From positions 1 to 64,000 of the forward strand of contig NZ_JACOPD010000007.1 in NCBI RefSeq assembly GCF_014287955.1: a stretch of DNA of 64,000 bases, read 5' to 3'. A program made the translations under genes and the position numbers. The stretch comes from Lachnospira hominis (ex Liu et al. 2021). Its GTDB lineage: Bacteria; Bacillota; Clostridia; Lachnospirales; Lachnospiraceae. Shown here in pieces: positions 28,501-35,916 of this stretch. Position 1 is the stretch's first letter, and each line of letters starts with the position of its first letter. The notes below the pieces were generated by a model. The model was not told the DNA's origin. It searched no databases and saw only the letters and a list, made by a program, of their open reading frames with translations.

Positions 28501-30648
28501 AAGTCACTTGAAGATGCAACAGCTCATGTACTTGCAGAGCTTGATACACCAGAAGAACCTGTAACAATAGCAGGTGTTACATATAAACAGTTTGTTCAGG
28601 CTTCAACAGCAGCAAATGCAGACGGAGCTATTCCTGGTAATGGAACAGCTACATTTGTATTCAGCCCTAAGGTTGACTGCTCAGTTACATTACATAGCAG
28701 AGCAACAAGCAAGGTATGGCATTTCCTTGAATCACCTGACGGAGCAAATGTTACTAATAGAGCTACAGATACAATGGTAGCAGACGTTATGACATTTAAC
28801 TTAAAGGCTGGTAAGACATATTACTACTACTGCCAGGGCTCTAGGCCAATGGTTTATGGAATTTACTTTGATGCACCTGTTGCAGAAGCAGATTCACTTC
28901 TTAAAGAAAGCACAGCAACAGAAGCTCCATCAACTCCTTCACAGACAGCAGAAGCAAAGTCAGTTGAGCTTTCATGGACAGCAGTAAATAATGATACAGA
29001 CGTATTCTACGGAGTTGATACATATGTTGACGGTGTTAAGGTAGACATGGTTGACGGTATCACAGATACAAATACAATAATTAACAGACTTTCATCAGGT
29101 GTTAAATATACATTTAAGGTATATGTAAGTGAAAAAGGTGATTCTGCTAACAGCTTAAAGGCAGAAAACAACAAGACACTTATCGGTGAAACAGAATTTA
29201 CAACAGAAGGAACAAAGGATACAGCAGCTATTACAGCTCCTGAAGGAACAAGTGTATCACTTGCAAGTGCAATTTACACATGTGCACAGGGTACATGGAC
29301 AGGAATTTCAAAGGACGATGCAAGAGTTCGTGGTTATAAGATTTATGCTAACGGAAATCTTGTTAAGACACTTTACAACTACCAGATTAAGAACTACGCT
29401 TCAGTAGATAAGATGAGCAATCAGGTTGGACGTCTTACACCTGGTATTGATAACAAGATTCAGGTTGTAGCATTTACAGATGCAGGCGTTGAATACAAGT
29501 ATCCTGAAGCAACAGTTAAGACATTAGAAAACTATGATTACAAAGCACCTGTATGGGGCAGTGATGCTAAGGTTACAGCGAAGGAAACAAAAGACGGTGA
29601 CCTTGAGATTACATGGGATGCAGCAACAGATGATACAGCAGTTGGCGGATACCGTGTATATGTAGACGGCACAGCTTACGGTTCAGAGAAATACTTCAAC
29701 CCTGTAAACGGTGCTAAGACAACAACAGAAACAACTTACACAATCAAGAAGTCAGAACTTCCTGAAGGCTTTGACATGACAAAGGCTCACACAATTACAA
29801 TTCAGGCCGGCGATACATGGTGGAAAGCTGAAACAACAATGGGAACATTCGATAAGATGGCTGGTTTCAACTGGACAAATAAGGGTCTCACAACAAATGA
29901 GATTAAGGCTTTCAAGAAAGGTGAAGTTAAACCTGATGTTGACCAGGCTGAAGATGCACCAAAGACAGATGTAGATACAGAAAAGGTTGCAGATGCGGTT
30001 CTTACAGAAGAAGATAAGGCTGCATTAGCAGATGGAAAAGACATATCTGTTAAGGTAAAAGTTGCAAACGCTGATGAAACAACAGAAGAAGCAGTAAAAG
30101 AAAAGATTGCAGCAGTTATTAAAGGCAGCACAATCGGCAAGCTCTTCGATATTACAATTGAAAAGACAGTAGACGGTGTATCAACAGAAGTAAAAGAAAC
30201 AAAAAATGCTATCCAGTTTACAGTAGCAATTCCGGAGTCACTTGTTAATACAGATGCGACAAAGGAAAGAACATATGCAATCGTAAGAATTCATAATGGA
30301 GAAGCAAAAGAAGTGACTCCGATAACAGTAGAGAATGGAACAATTACATTCAGTACAAGTGAATTCTCAACATATGCTATTGTTTACACAGATGCTGATA
30401 AGACACCAGGCACACCATCAACACCTGGTACACCATCAACACCAGGCACACCATCAACACCTGATACACCATCAGCTGATAATGGTAACAACTCAGGAAG
30501 TACAACAGGTGATGCAAATACAACACCTTCATCACCTTCAACAGGTGATATGGCAATGAGAACAATCATGCCACTTGTAACAGTTATGGGAATTGCTCTT
30601 ATCGGAGCTGCATATGTTCTCATGACAAGAACAAAAAAAGAGGATTAA
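25600..30648 (+). CDS. Surface GH28 polygalacturonase-type protein, copy 2, with extra modules
   Basis: 1682 residues, a tandem paralogue of the gene at 21296 with the same signal peptide, N-terminal FN3-like domain, GH28 core (NNGDG, TGDDN, GHGG, RFKS all kept), FN3 modules and SPSTGD anchor. It differs by about 340 extra residues after the GH28 core (27870-28930). These look like two beta-sandwich modules, the second ending in TFNLKAGKTYYYYCQGSRP; carbohydrate binding is a reasonable guess. The region 26600-26880 inside the GH28 core also differs. The 3' third is almost base-identical to copy 1, while the catalytic part has many synonymous changes. Confidence 0.9.
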   Translation: MRRFRKAAALGLAALMAVGSVNFAGITTGAAGLPTTDGHDKYVNKNVFDVISSDSFGTKELESPLFDKTKGSNDITDLQVPTLAYDESSIGLVWQKPEKYDNVADYNVYINGKLAGTARENYKVNAAWAAKYMESFYDYYTTQGKSDVDMVNVDIHAYRATGLQPDTEYTFKVVAIDKDGKELGTPQEIKQKTTAKAEVLNIKDFGAVETEGYTSYDDEKNAIIEKNTKAIQAAIDACPEGGKVVIPENTDGKVFVSGAVWLKSDMTLEVNGTLWASPNSDHFEIGFLMYPFYTDTRGWGLVNAMTSDESNPIKNVRVTGTGTLYGNGWKYGAGSTMYGDGLTSNKGKNTQAGDPTDTETWGLPRYMGGGNVNVFYQGIQSKDSAYKYLKNTGKYDDAKIESLRTATTSAEATEAAKGISKDDLKFAYATRSSLLIMRNCENVYVGDITIENPSNHSVNILDSRNIATTNVKVFSYDGNNGDGLGYGCSQNVICWGNFTDTGDDNLGFGASVGMGARDSEIQTNSEVWMFDNFLREGHGGLAAGSHTGNGIQDVLFEDTVMNHIDMAFRFKSAPTNGGFGANITMRDCAVADTNQGWVFTTSYGDPNSASSTEHAEIGEFYNFASYNVSVYGANQNTIQVLADVDPVGDTSKPLHSHHNMYFQDITFGNVGYNGSYKNKNGWETLIGCDNSVFYNVVTKSYNSKSVSKNTNKAWNNIQYCNNLVFQGTTWDSLNACTEKMKAAMSGITVTDKTVTAKDYKAETETPDEPSKGDETTGEKWTVSVDKCLDFFNDAIEAKKVETSLPKVETKNTIHNIGFIYDNEHNKGKTPAPGYEQGFAFPDCDVAGLEKLIVPIARQTDNGTQKVSVRLDSKTGTEIASATLTNAKADGYVNIEMPVTLPEGVDTSKTHKIFLVFTSTGSTANYVANVRDLTGVKSSTALARESVDISNGMTAGTEYNTSGKYGTVKSLEDATAHVLAELDTPEEPVTIAGVTYKQFVQASTAANADGAIPGNGTATFVFSPKVDCSVTLHSRATSKVWHFLESPDGANVTNRATDTMVADVMTFNLKAGKTYYYYCQGSRPMVYGIYFDAPVAEADSLLKESTATEAPSTPSQTAEAKSVELSWTAVNNDTDVFYGVDTYVDGVKVDMVDGITDTNTIINRLSSGVKYTFKVYVSEKGDSANSLKAENNKTLIGETEFTTEGTKDTAAITAPEGTSVSLASAIYTCAQGTWTGISKDDARVRGYKIYANGNLVKTLYNYQIKNYASVDKMSNQVGRLTPGIDNKIQVVAFTDAGVEYKYPEATVKTLENYDYKAPVWGSDAKVTAKETKDGDLEITWDAATDDTAVGGYRVYVDGTAYGSEKYFNPVNGAKTTTETTYTIKKSELPEGFDMTKAHTITIQAGDTWWKAETTMGTFDKMAGFNWTNKGLTTNEIKAFKKGEVKPDVDQAEDAPKTDVDTEKVADAVLTEEDKAALADGKDISVKVKVANADETTEEAVKEKIAAVIKGSTIGKLFDITIEKTVDGVSTEVKETKNAIQFTVAIPESLVNTDATKERTYAIVRIHNGEAKEVTPITVENGTITFSTSEFSTYAIVYTDADKTPGTPSTPGTPSTPGTPSTPDTPSADNGNNSGSTTGDANTTPSSPSTGDMAMRTIMPLVTVMGIALIGAAYVLMTRTKKED

Positions 30649-30714
30649 GAGCTTAGAGAGTTCATTAAAACTATTTTTAAATAATTAATTTTAATGAATA
30701 TAAAAGCAACAGAG

Positions 30715-30773
30715 CCGGTCTTAGTAATGTAGGAAATAATCTTACAGCTAAGACCGGTTTTGTATTTTTTTTT
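30715..30773 (+). terminator. Terminator after GH28 copy 2
   Basis: CCGGTCTTAG pairs with CTAAGACCGG around a smaller inner stem; followed by TTTTGTATTTTTTTTT. The T-run reaches the end of the convergent tspO gene. Confidence 0.85.
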
Positions 30774-31257
30774 AGTTTAGCATATATATTGCAAGATTAA
30801 GATATCCGGCATATGTTACCCATACAAGATATGGAATCATAAGATATGCGGCGGGTTTACAGATTTCATAAAAAAGAACAATTGTGATTATTATAAGAAA
30901 CCACATCAAAAATAACCAGAAAAATGCTGCGAGATACATTTGCAGATTAAAAAATATAATTGACCACATAAAATTAAGGAAAAGCTGGGTACAATATAAT
31001 GTAAGTGCGGGTTTTGTGTATTTATCGGATGTGTATACAAGAAAAGAAGCAAGCCCCATAAATATATAAAGGACAGTCCATACAACAGGAAAAAGCCAGC
31101 CGGGAGGTGATAGCGGTGGTTTGTTAAGCATGTTAAAAATTTCTGAGCTGTCGGGAGTAAGGACAGATGAAAAAGCACCGGCAGCAAGTGGTATTATAAG
31201 GGCATATATCAGTTCCCTGCCGTAAGTTTTTAAGGTATGTTTTAATTGTTGATTCAA
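30772..31257 (-). CDS. tspO: TspO/MBR family membrane protein
   Basis: 161 residues, five membrane helices, the tryptophan-rich sensory protein family that binds porphyrins and other ligands. Typical blocks: NKPPLSPPGWLFPVVWTVLY (residues 45-64), FFNLQMYLAAFFWL and YLVWVTYAGYLNLAIY. The start is TTG at 31257, with AGGAGG 6 nt upstream; no ATG fits better. Single gene between a convergent GH28 gene and a divergent flavoprotein gene. Confidence 0.9.
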   Translation of the reverse strand: MNQQLKHTLKTYGRELIYALIIPLAAGAFSSVLTPDSSEIFNMLNKPPLSPPGWLFPVVWTVLYIFMGLASFLVYTSDKYTKPALTLYCTQLFLNFMWSIIFFNLQMYLAAFFWLFLMWFLIIITIVLFYEICKPAAYLMIPYLVWVTYAGYLNLAIYMLN

Positions 31258-31366
31258 ACGGAGCCTCCTGTTATGATTAATAAAATATTGATTTCTTTAT
31301 AAATTTATGTTTTATTATAAAAATATATGAAAAAACAGATTCTTATAAAAGGTGATTGGAGATAAT

Positions 31367-32242
31367 ATGGATAGATATGATATAGCAATTATAGGTACAG
31401 GACCGGCTGGAATATCAGCGGCGATAACAGCAAGAGTGAGAAATAAAAATATTATTCTTATAGGAAGCCGTGAACTTAGCACTAAAATAGAAAAAGCGTC
31501 ACTTATTAATAATTATCCGGGAATTCCGGCTGTGAGCGGTGAGCAGCTAAAAGAAGCATTTTTAAAACATATTGACAGCATGGGGATTGAAATAACTGAG
31601 GATAAAATTAATGCAGTTTATTCGCTTGGAAATTATTTTGCTTTACAGGGGCAAAATGGCAGTTATGAGGCAGATAGTGTGATTTTGGCAGCAGGGCTTT
31701 CTAATGTAAATGCATATCCGGGTGAAGAAGAATATCTCGGACAGGGAGTAAGCTACTGTGTGACATGTGATGCTGCATTTTATCGTGGGAAAAGTGCTGC
31801 AGTAATTGCATTTTCGGATAAAGAAGAGGCAGAGGCAAAGTTTCTTGCTGAGATTGCTGAAAAAGTGACATATATAAAGATGTATAAAGATTCAAATGGT
31901 GTTGAGGGTACATTTGCTGGAATCAAAAATATTGAGGTATTGTCTGCTGTAAAACCTGTTGGAATAAAAAAGAACGGAATGAAAGTTATTCTTGAAACGC
32001 AGGCAGGCGGCAGCTATGAATTTGATGGAATATTTGTGATGAGGGAACATGTAGCTCCTAAGACACTTGTTCCGGGACTTAAAACAGAAGAAAACAAGGT
32101 ATTGGTACAGCGTGACATGTCAACTAATATCAAAGGACTTTTTGCGTGTGGAGATATAACAGGAGCACCATACCAGTATGTGAAAGCTGCGGGGGAAGGA
32201 AATGTTGCGGCTCTTTCAGCTGTTGCATATCTTGCAAAATAA
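31367..32242 (+). CDS. Thioredoxin-reductase-like flavoprotein
   Basis: 291 residues of the class II pyridine nucleotide-disulfide oxidoreductase fold. FAD motif IIGTGPAGISAAITA at the N-terminus, redox pair in SYCVTCDAAF (about residue 132), C-terminal FAD motif GLFACGDITGAPYQYVKAAGEG. The NAD(P)H motif is poor: the usual GxGxxA is replaced by AVIAFSDKEEAEA, so the reductant may not be NADPH; ferredoxin-dependent or other relatives are known. No thioredoxin gene adjoins it. GGAG precedes the ATG by 5 nt. Confidence 0.82.
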   Translation: MDRYDIAIIGTGPAGISAAITARVRNKNIILIGSRELSTKIEKASLINNYPGIPAVSGEQLKEAFLKHIDSMGIEITEDKINAVYSLGNYFALQGQNGSYEADSVILAAGLSNVNAYPGEEEYLGQGVSYCVTCDAAFYRGKSAAVIAFSDKEEAEAKFLAEIAEKVTYIKMYKDSNGVEGTFAGIKNIEVLSAVKPVGIKKNGMKVILETQAGGSYEFDGIFVMREHVAPKTLVPGLKTEENKVLVQRDMSTNIKGLFACGDITGAPYQYVKAAGEGNVAALSAVAYLAK

Positions 32243-32248
32243 AAAGAT

Positions 32249-32303
32249 AATGCTGTCGCATAGAAATGATTAAGTTTTCCAATATGCGACAGCATTATTT
32301 ATA
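32249..32303 (+). terminator. Terminator after the flavoprotein gene
   Basis: AATGCTGTCGCATA pairs perfectly with TATGCGACAGCATT over a 20-nt loop, then ATTTATAAATTT. No gene is seen in the following 280 bp to 32586. Confidence 0.75.
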
Positions 32304-32585
32304 AATTTATACAAAATCTGTTTTTGACGAATAATGTTCTTTTTTCTGCTGGTACATTATTTTGCCTGCCTGTATTTTGAGTTAGTTGCATATATTAACG
32401 AGGCAGATCGTTTTTATAAGAATTGCCATATTCTTAAATTCAGTATTGACAATATATAGAATTTAATCTATACTAACCCTACCAAATAAGTATGAATTGA
32501 AACGCTGAAAGCGGAATATATTATACATACGTAATTGTCAAAATTTATTGGGAGACAGCGGCAGGCTGTGGAAAGGCAGGGTTTT

Positions 32586-33233
32586 ATGAAACAGATATTG
32601 TGCTTTGGAGATTCTAATACATATGGATATAAACCTGATAAGAGCGGAAGATTTTCGTGGGGTGTACGCTGGACCAGTATTCTGGCAGAAAAGTTTGGAA
32701 GAGATGTCAATGTTATAGAAGAGGGATTGTGCGGAAGGACAACAATATTTGACGATGTATTCCGTGCTGGACGCAACGGAAGTGAGAGTTTTCCTGCAAT
32801 TCTCGAAAGTCACACACCGCTTGACCTTATTATAATCATGCTTGGAACTAATGACTGCAAGACCGTTTACGGAGCAACTGCGGGCATAATCGGAAAAGGA
32901 GTGGAGACGCTTCTTGAACAGGTAAAAAAGTACAGTCCTGACAGCGATATTTTGTTGATTTCTCCGATATATCTTGGTGAAAATGTGTATAAAGAAGGCT
33001 TTGATGTTGAATTTTCAAAAGAATCTATACAGGTATCAAAAAATCTTGAGGCAGTTTATGAAAAAATAGCATTAAAAAATAATATACATTTTCTTAGGGC
33101 ACAGGATTTTGTTTCATGCAGTGAGACGGATCAGGAACATCTTGACGCACAGGCACATAAGATATTTGCGGATGCTGTGTACAAAAAAACTGATGAGATA
33201 TTAAAGGCAAGATTTATAAAGGCCGCATGCTGA
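32586..33233 (+). CDS. SGNH/GDSL hydrolase
   Basis: 215 residues, no signal peptide. Block I FGDSNTYGY holds the nucleophilic serine (residue 9), block III GTNDCK the oxyanion Asn, block V DAQAH the Asp/His pair. Members are esterases that remove acetyl or acyl groups. Given the pectin genes nearby, deacetylation of acetylated sugars is possible but not shown. The start is the ATG at 32586 with GGCAGGG upstream. Confidence 0.85.
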   Translation: MKQILCFGDSNTYGYKPDKSGRFSWGVRWTSILAEKFGRDVNVIEEGLCGRTTIFDDVFRAGRNGSESFPAILESHTPLDLIIIMLGTNDCKTVYGATAGIIGKGVETLLEQVKKYSPDSDILLISPIYLGENVYKEGFDVEFSKESIQVSKNLEAVYEKIALKNNIHFLRAQDFVSCSETDQEHLDAQAHKIFADAVYKKTDEILKARFIKAAC

Positions 33234-33279
33234 AAAGAATAATTTTATTAGAAGTCAATAAAATGTGCATAGATTGTTA

Positions 33280-33333
33280 TTGACTTCTATATTTTTTAAA
33301 TATATAATTATCAAAGGTAATTACCAAAGATAA
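33280..33333 (+). promoter_or_regulatory. Promoter and nested palindromic operator of marR-MATE
   Basis: TTGACT (33280), 17-bp spacer, TATAAT (33303-33308). Overlapping and following the -10 is TTATC-AAA-GGTAATTACC-AAA-GATAA (33308-33333), a 10-bp palindrome inside a wider inverted repeat. Placement right at the start of transcription suggests repression by the MarR protein encoded next. Confidence 0.75.
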
Positions 33334-33363
33334 CTATATGCGGATAAAATGAAAGGAGTATTT

Positions 33364-33816
33364 ATGACAGAAGAAAAAATAAAAAGAATGTTAGATGCGT
33401 GCTTTCTGGCAAAAAGAATCCGTGATTTTCTCCCGGAGCTGCCAGATGGAGTAAAGCCGGCATATATACAGTATATGGATACAATTCACAAATTGCAGGG
33501 AAATGGAGTGCAGAGGGTCAAGATTTCTGACATAAGCGATTCCCTTGCAATACCACGTCCGGGTGTTACAAGGACGGTCAAAGAGATGGAAGAAAGGTGT
33601 TATCTGAAGAAGATTTCGTCTGATGAGGATGCACGTATAACATATATTGAGATTACAGTTAAAGGTGAAGAACTGTCTGAAAAATATGATAAAAATTATT
33701 ACAGCCGCTTATGCAGATATCTTGATGGTATTTCAGAGGAAGAGGCTGATTGCATGATTAATACAATAGAAAAGTTTTATAAAGTAATGAGTGAAAGGAG
33801 AGTTGACATTGAATAA
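33364..33816 (+). CDS. MarR-family regulator of the MATE gene
   Basis: 150 residues, winged helix with ISDSLAIPRPGVTRTVKEMEERCY as recognition region and DEDARITYIEITVKGEEL as wing. Its gene overlaps the MATE transporter gene by 8 nt, so it probably represses the pair and responds to a transported compound. AAAGGAG lies 7 nt before the ATG at 33364. Confidence 0.88.
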   Translation: MTEEKIKRMLDACFLAKRIRDFLPELPDGVKPAYIQYMDTIHKLQGNGVQRVKISDISDSLAIPRPGVTRTVKEMEERCYLKKISSDEDARITYIEITVKGEELSEKYDKNYYSRLCRYLDGISEEEADCMINTIEKFYKVMSERRVDIE

Positions 33817-35146
33817 TTCAAAATCGGATTTTACACAGGGAAGCATACTTGGCAAGTTAATTCCGTTTATGATGCCTATACTCGGTGCACTGATACTGCA
33901 GGCTGCGTATGGTGCAGTTGATCTGCTTGTTGTTGGACGATTCGGTACGACTTCCGGATTGTCAGCCGTTTCAACAGGAAGCCAGGTACTTAATCTTGTG
34001 ACATTTGTAATTACACAGTTTGCAATGGGCATAACGGTGCTTATTGCAAGATATATAGGTGAAAAGAAGCAGGAGCTGATAGGGCAGGTTATAGGTGGTT
34101 CAATTATAATATTTGCGATAATTTCAGCAGTATTATTTTTTGTGATGATATGTTTTTCACGCCGCATTGCCATTGTCATGCAAGCACCTTCAGAAGCTGT
34201 AGGGCTTACATCGGTATATGTGAAGATTTGTGGCGGTGGAATATTTTTTATTGTGGCATATAATCTTTTATCTGCAATTTTCAGAGGACTTGGCGATAGT
34301 AAATCTCCGCTTATATTTGTTGCAGTTGCCTGTGTTATAAATATTGTGGGTGACCTTTTGCTTGTTGCCGGTCTTAAAATGGATGCGGCAGGTGCAGCAA
34401 TAGCAACAGTATTTGCACAGGCGGTAAGTGTTATGCTGGCATTATTTATGCTTGTAAAAAGGAATAAGATATTTACGATGACAAAAAGTGATTTCAAGAT
34501 AAATATGCACTGTAAAAGAGCATTAAAAATCGGGATTCCTCTTGCATTACAGGAGTTTCTTACTCAGGTTTCATTTCTGGCATTATGTGCATTCATCAAC
34601 AGACTTGGACTTGAGGCTTCATCGGGATATGGCGTTGCCTGTAAAATTGTAAACTTTGCAATGTTGATTCCAAGTTCACTTATGCAGTCAATGGCATCAT
34701 TTGTGTCACAGAATGTCGGTGCTGGTAATGAGAAAAGAGCCAAAAAGGCGATGTTTACAGGCATTGGTGTAGGACTTGTTATAGGGTGTATTGCATTTTT
34801 ATTAATAATATTTAAAGGTGACATACTCACAGGAATATTTACAACGGATGCAGCTGTTGTACAAAAGGGATATGATTATCTTAAAGGATTTGCATTGGAA
34901 ACAATAGTGACAGCTATTCTTTTCAGCATGATTGGATATTTTAACGGACATGATAAGACTATATGGGTTATGGCACAGGGACTTATACAGACACTTCTTG
35001 TGCGTCTTCCGCTTGCTTATTATATGAGTATTCAGCCTGACGCAAGTCTTACAAAGATTGGATTTGCAGCACCGGCAGCGACAATATTCGGAATTTTATT
35101 AAATGTTGTTTACCTTATTTTTCTAAAATATAAAAAGAGAATATGA
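33809..35146 (+). CDS. MATE-family multidrug efflux transporter
   Basis: 445 residues, 12 membrane segments, Na+ or H+ coupled antiporter of drugs and cations. MPILGALILQAAYGAVDLLVVGRFG at the N-terminus is the usual MATE entry (here split across the first helix), and the two halves are similar. The start is TTG at 33809, 8 nt after AAAGGAG, inside the end of the marR gene; a GTG at 33791 would sit upstream of this site. Directly after the stop lies a remnant of an unrelated TRAP permease. Confidence 0.88.
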   Translation: MNNSKSDFTQGSILGKLIPFMMPILGALILQAAYGAVDLLVVGRFGTTSGLSAVSTGSQVLNLVTFVITQFAMGITVLIARYIGEKKQELIGQVIGGSIIIFAIISAVLFFVMICFSRRIAIVMQAPSEAVGLTSVYVKICGGGIFFIVAYNLLSAIFRGLGDSKSPLIFVAVACVINIVGDLLLVAGLKMDAAGAAIATVFAQAVSVMLALFMLVKRNKIFTMTKSDFKINMHCKRALKIGIPLALQEFLTQVSFLALCAFINRLGLEASSGYGVACKIVNFAMLIPSSLMQSMASFVSQNVGAGNEKRAKKAMFTGIGVGLVIGCIAFLLIIFKGDILTGIFTTDAAVVQKGYDYLKGFALETIVTAILFSMIGYFNGHDKTIWVMAQGLIQTLLVRLPLAYYMSIQPDASLTKIGFAAPAATIFGILLNVVYLIFLKYKKRI

Positions 35147-35408
35147 AAATCATTTTCAATTTTGTACAGCATTTGGCATGAGCCCGATACATTTTGGTAT
35201 CCTTCTCTGCTTTAACTTATCAATTGGTACAATTACACCACCTGTTGGAACAATTCTTTTTACAGGATGCCGTGTTGGCGGTGTGACTATTGAAAGTGTT
35301 ATTAAGTACATGTTACCGTACTTCGCAATTATATTTGTAGCTTTATTACTGGTTACATACTTCCCTGCAATATCTATGTTCTTACCTAGGATATTGGGAT
35401 TAGTGTAA
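35147..35408 (+). pseudogene. C-terminal remnant of a TRAP transporter large permease (DctM)
   Basis: An open stretch of about 87 codons (FCTAFGMSPIHFGI up to YFPAISMFLPRILGLV) matches the end of DctM/SiaT-type permeases, including SIGTITPPVGTILFTGCRVGG. The upstream 350 residues or so are missing; the frame runs straight back to the MATE stop with no ribosome site. An ATG at 35178 exists but no signal for translation. It is most likely the scar of a deletion or recombination that placed the MATE gene here. Confidence 0.8.
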
Positions 35409-35431
35409 TAAATACCTTTTTTCCAACATGA

Positions 35432-35473
35432 ATACGGACTGTACATCAATATGGTGTGCAGTCCGTATTTTTA
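35432..35473 (+). terminator. Terminator after the DctM remnant
   Basis: ATACGGACTG pairs with CAGTCCGTAT over a 17-nt loop, then TTTTTATA. It may have been the original terminator of the lost TRAP operon. Confidence 0.8.
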
Positions 35474-35501
35474 TACAGTCCATATTTTTATAATTTAGTG
35501 C

Positions 35502-35529
35502 TTGACATATAGAAAATGAGGACTATAAT
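35502..35529 (+). promoter_or_regulatory. Promoter of the T-box/BASS transcript
   Basis: TTGACA at 35502, 16-bp spacer, TATAAT at 35524. Confidence 0.8.
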
Positions 35530-35559
35530 ACTTATTGAAAAACAAAATATGTTCACCAA

Positions 35560-35836
35560 AATTCGTTGAAGAGAACAATGTCTGTTATTGATTTATTTTC
35601 AGAGAGCCTGTGGCTGGTGTAAACAGGTAATAGTCATATCAGGATATCCTCTCTAAGAAGCGGGCTGAAAGCAGAGCTGTATATGCTGTGCTGGTAAACC
35701 TCGCCGGGCTCCACCGTTATATGGATAGCATATGCTGGTATGTAAAGTGCTGTAGTGATACTGCAGAATCAGGGTGGTAACGCGGATTATATTCGTCCCT
35801 TTTTTAGTCTTAATGGCTGGAAAAGGGACTTTTTTA
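35560..35836 (+). promoter_or_regulatory. T-box leader upstream of the BASS transporter
   Basis: Stem I opens with GAAGAGAACAATG; AGAGAGCCTGTGGCTGGTG is the conserved AG-bulge and distal part; the canonical T-box AGGGTGGTAACGCGG is at 35771-35785; the terminator is GTCCCTTTT paired with AAAAGGGAC then TTTTTT (35795-35835). The 3' strand of the specifier loop reads AGGATATCC before the closing CTCTC. ATC (Ile), or GAT followed by A (Asp), are the candidates; I could not decide. The hairpin GCATATGCTGGTATGT at 35728-35743 is identical to that in the ileS T-box. Confidence 0.85.
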
Positions 35837-35860
35837 GTGGACAAAAACAAGGGGAGTGTA

Positions 35861-35911
35861 AGCCCTCTGCTCACAGAAGAAGCTCGCATTTTCCTTCGGA
35901 AAACAAGGAGG
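35861..35911 (+). repeat. Single copy of the purA-type leader repeat
   Basis: CCCTCTGCTC, a variable part, then CGCATTTTCC-TTC-GGAAAA and CAAGGAGG. The last 27 or so bases equal the unit before purA (minus strand, 3159-3186). It lies between the T-box terminator and the start codon and provides the ribosome site. Confidence 0.9.
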
Positions 35912-35916
35912 ACGTA

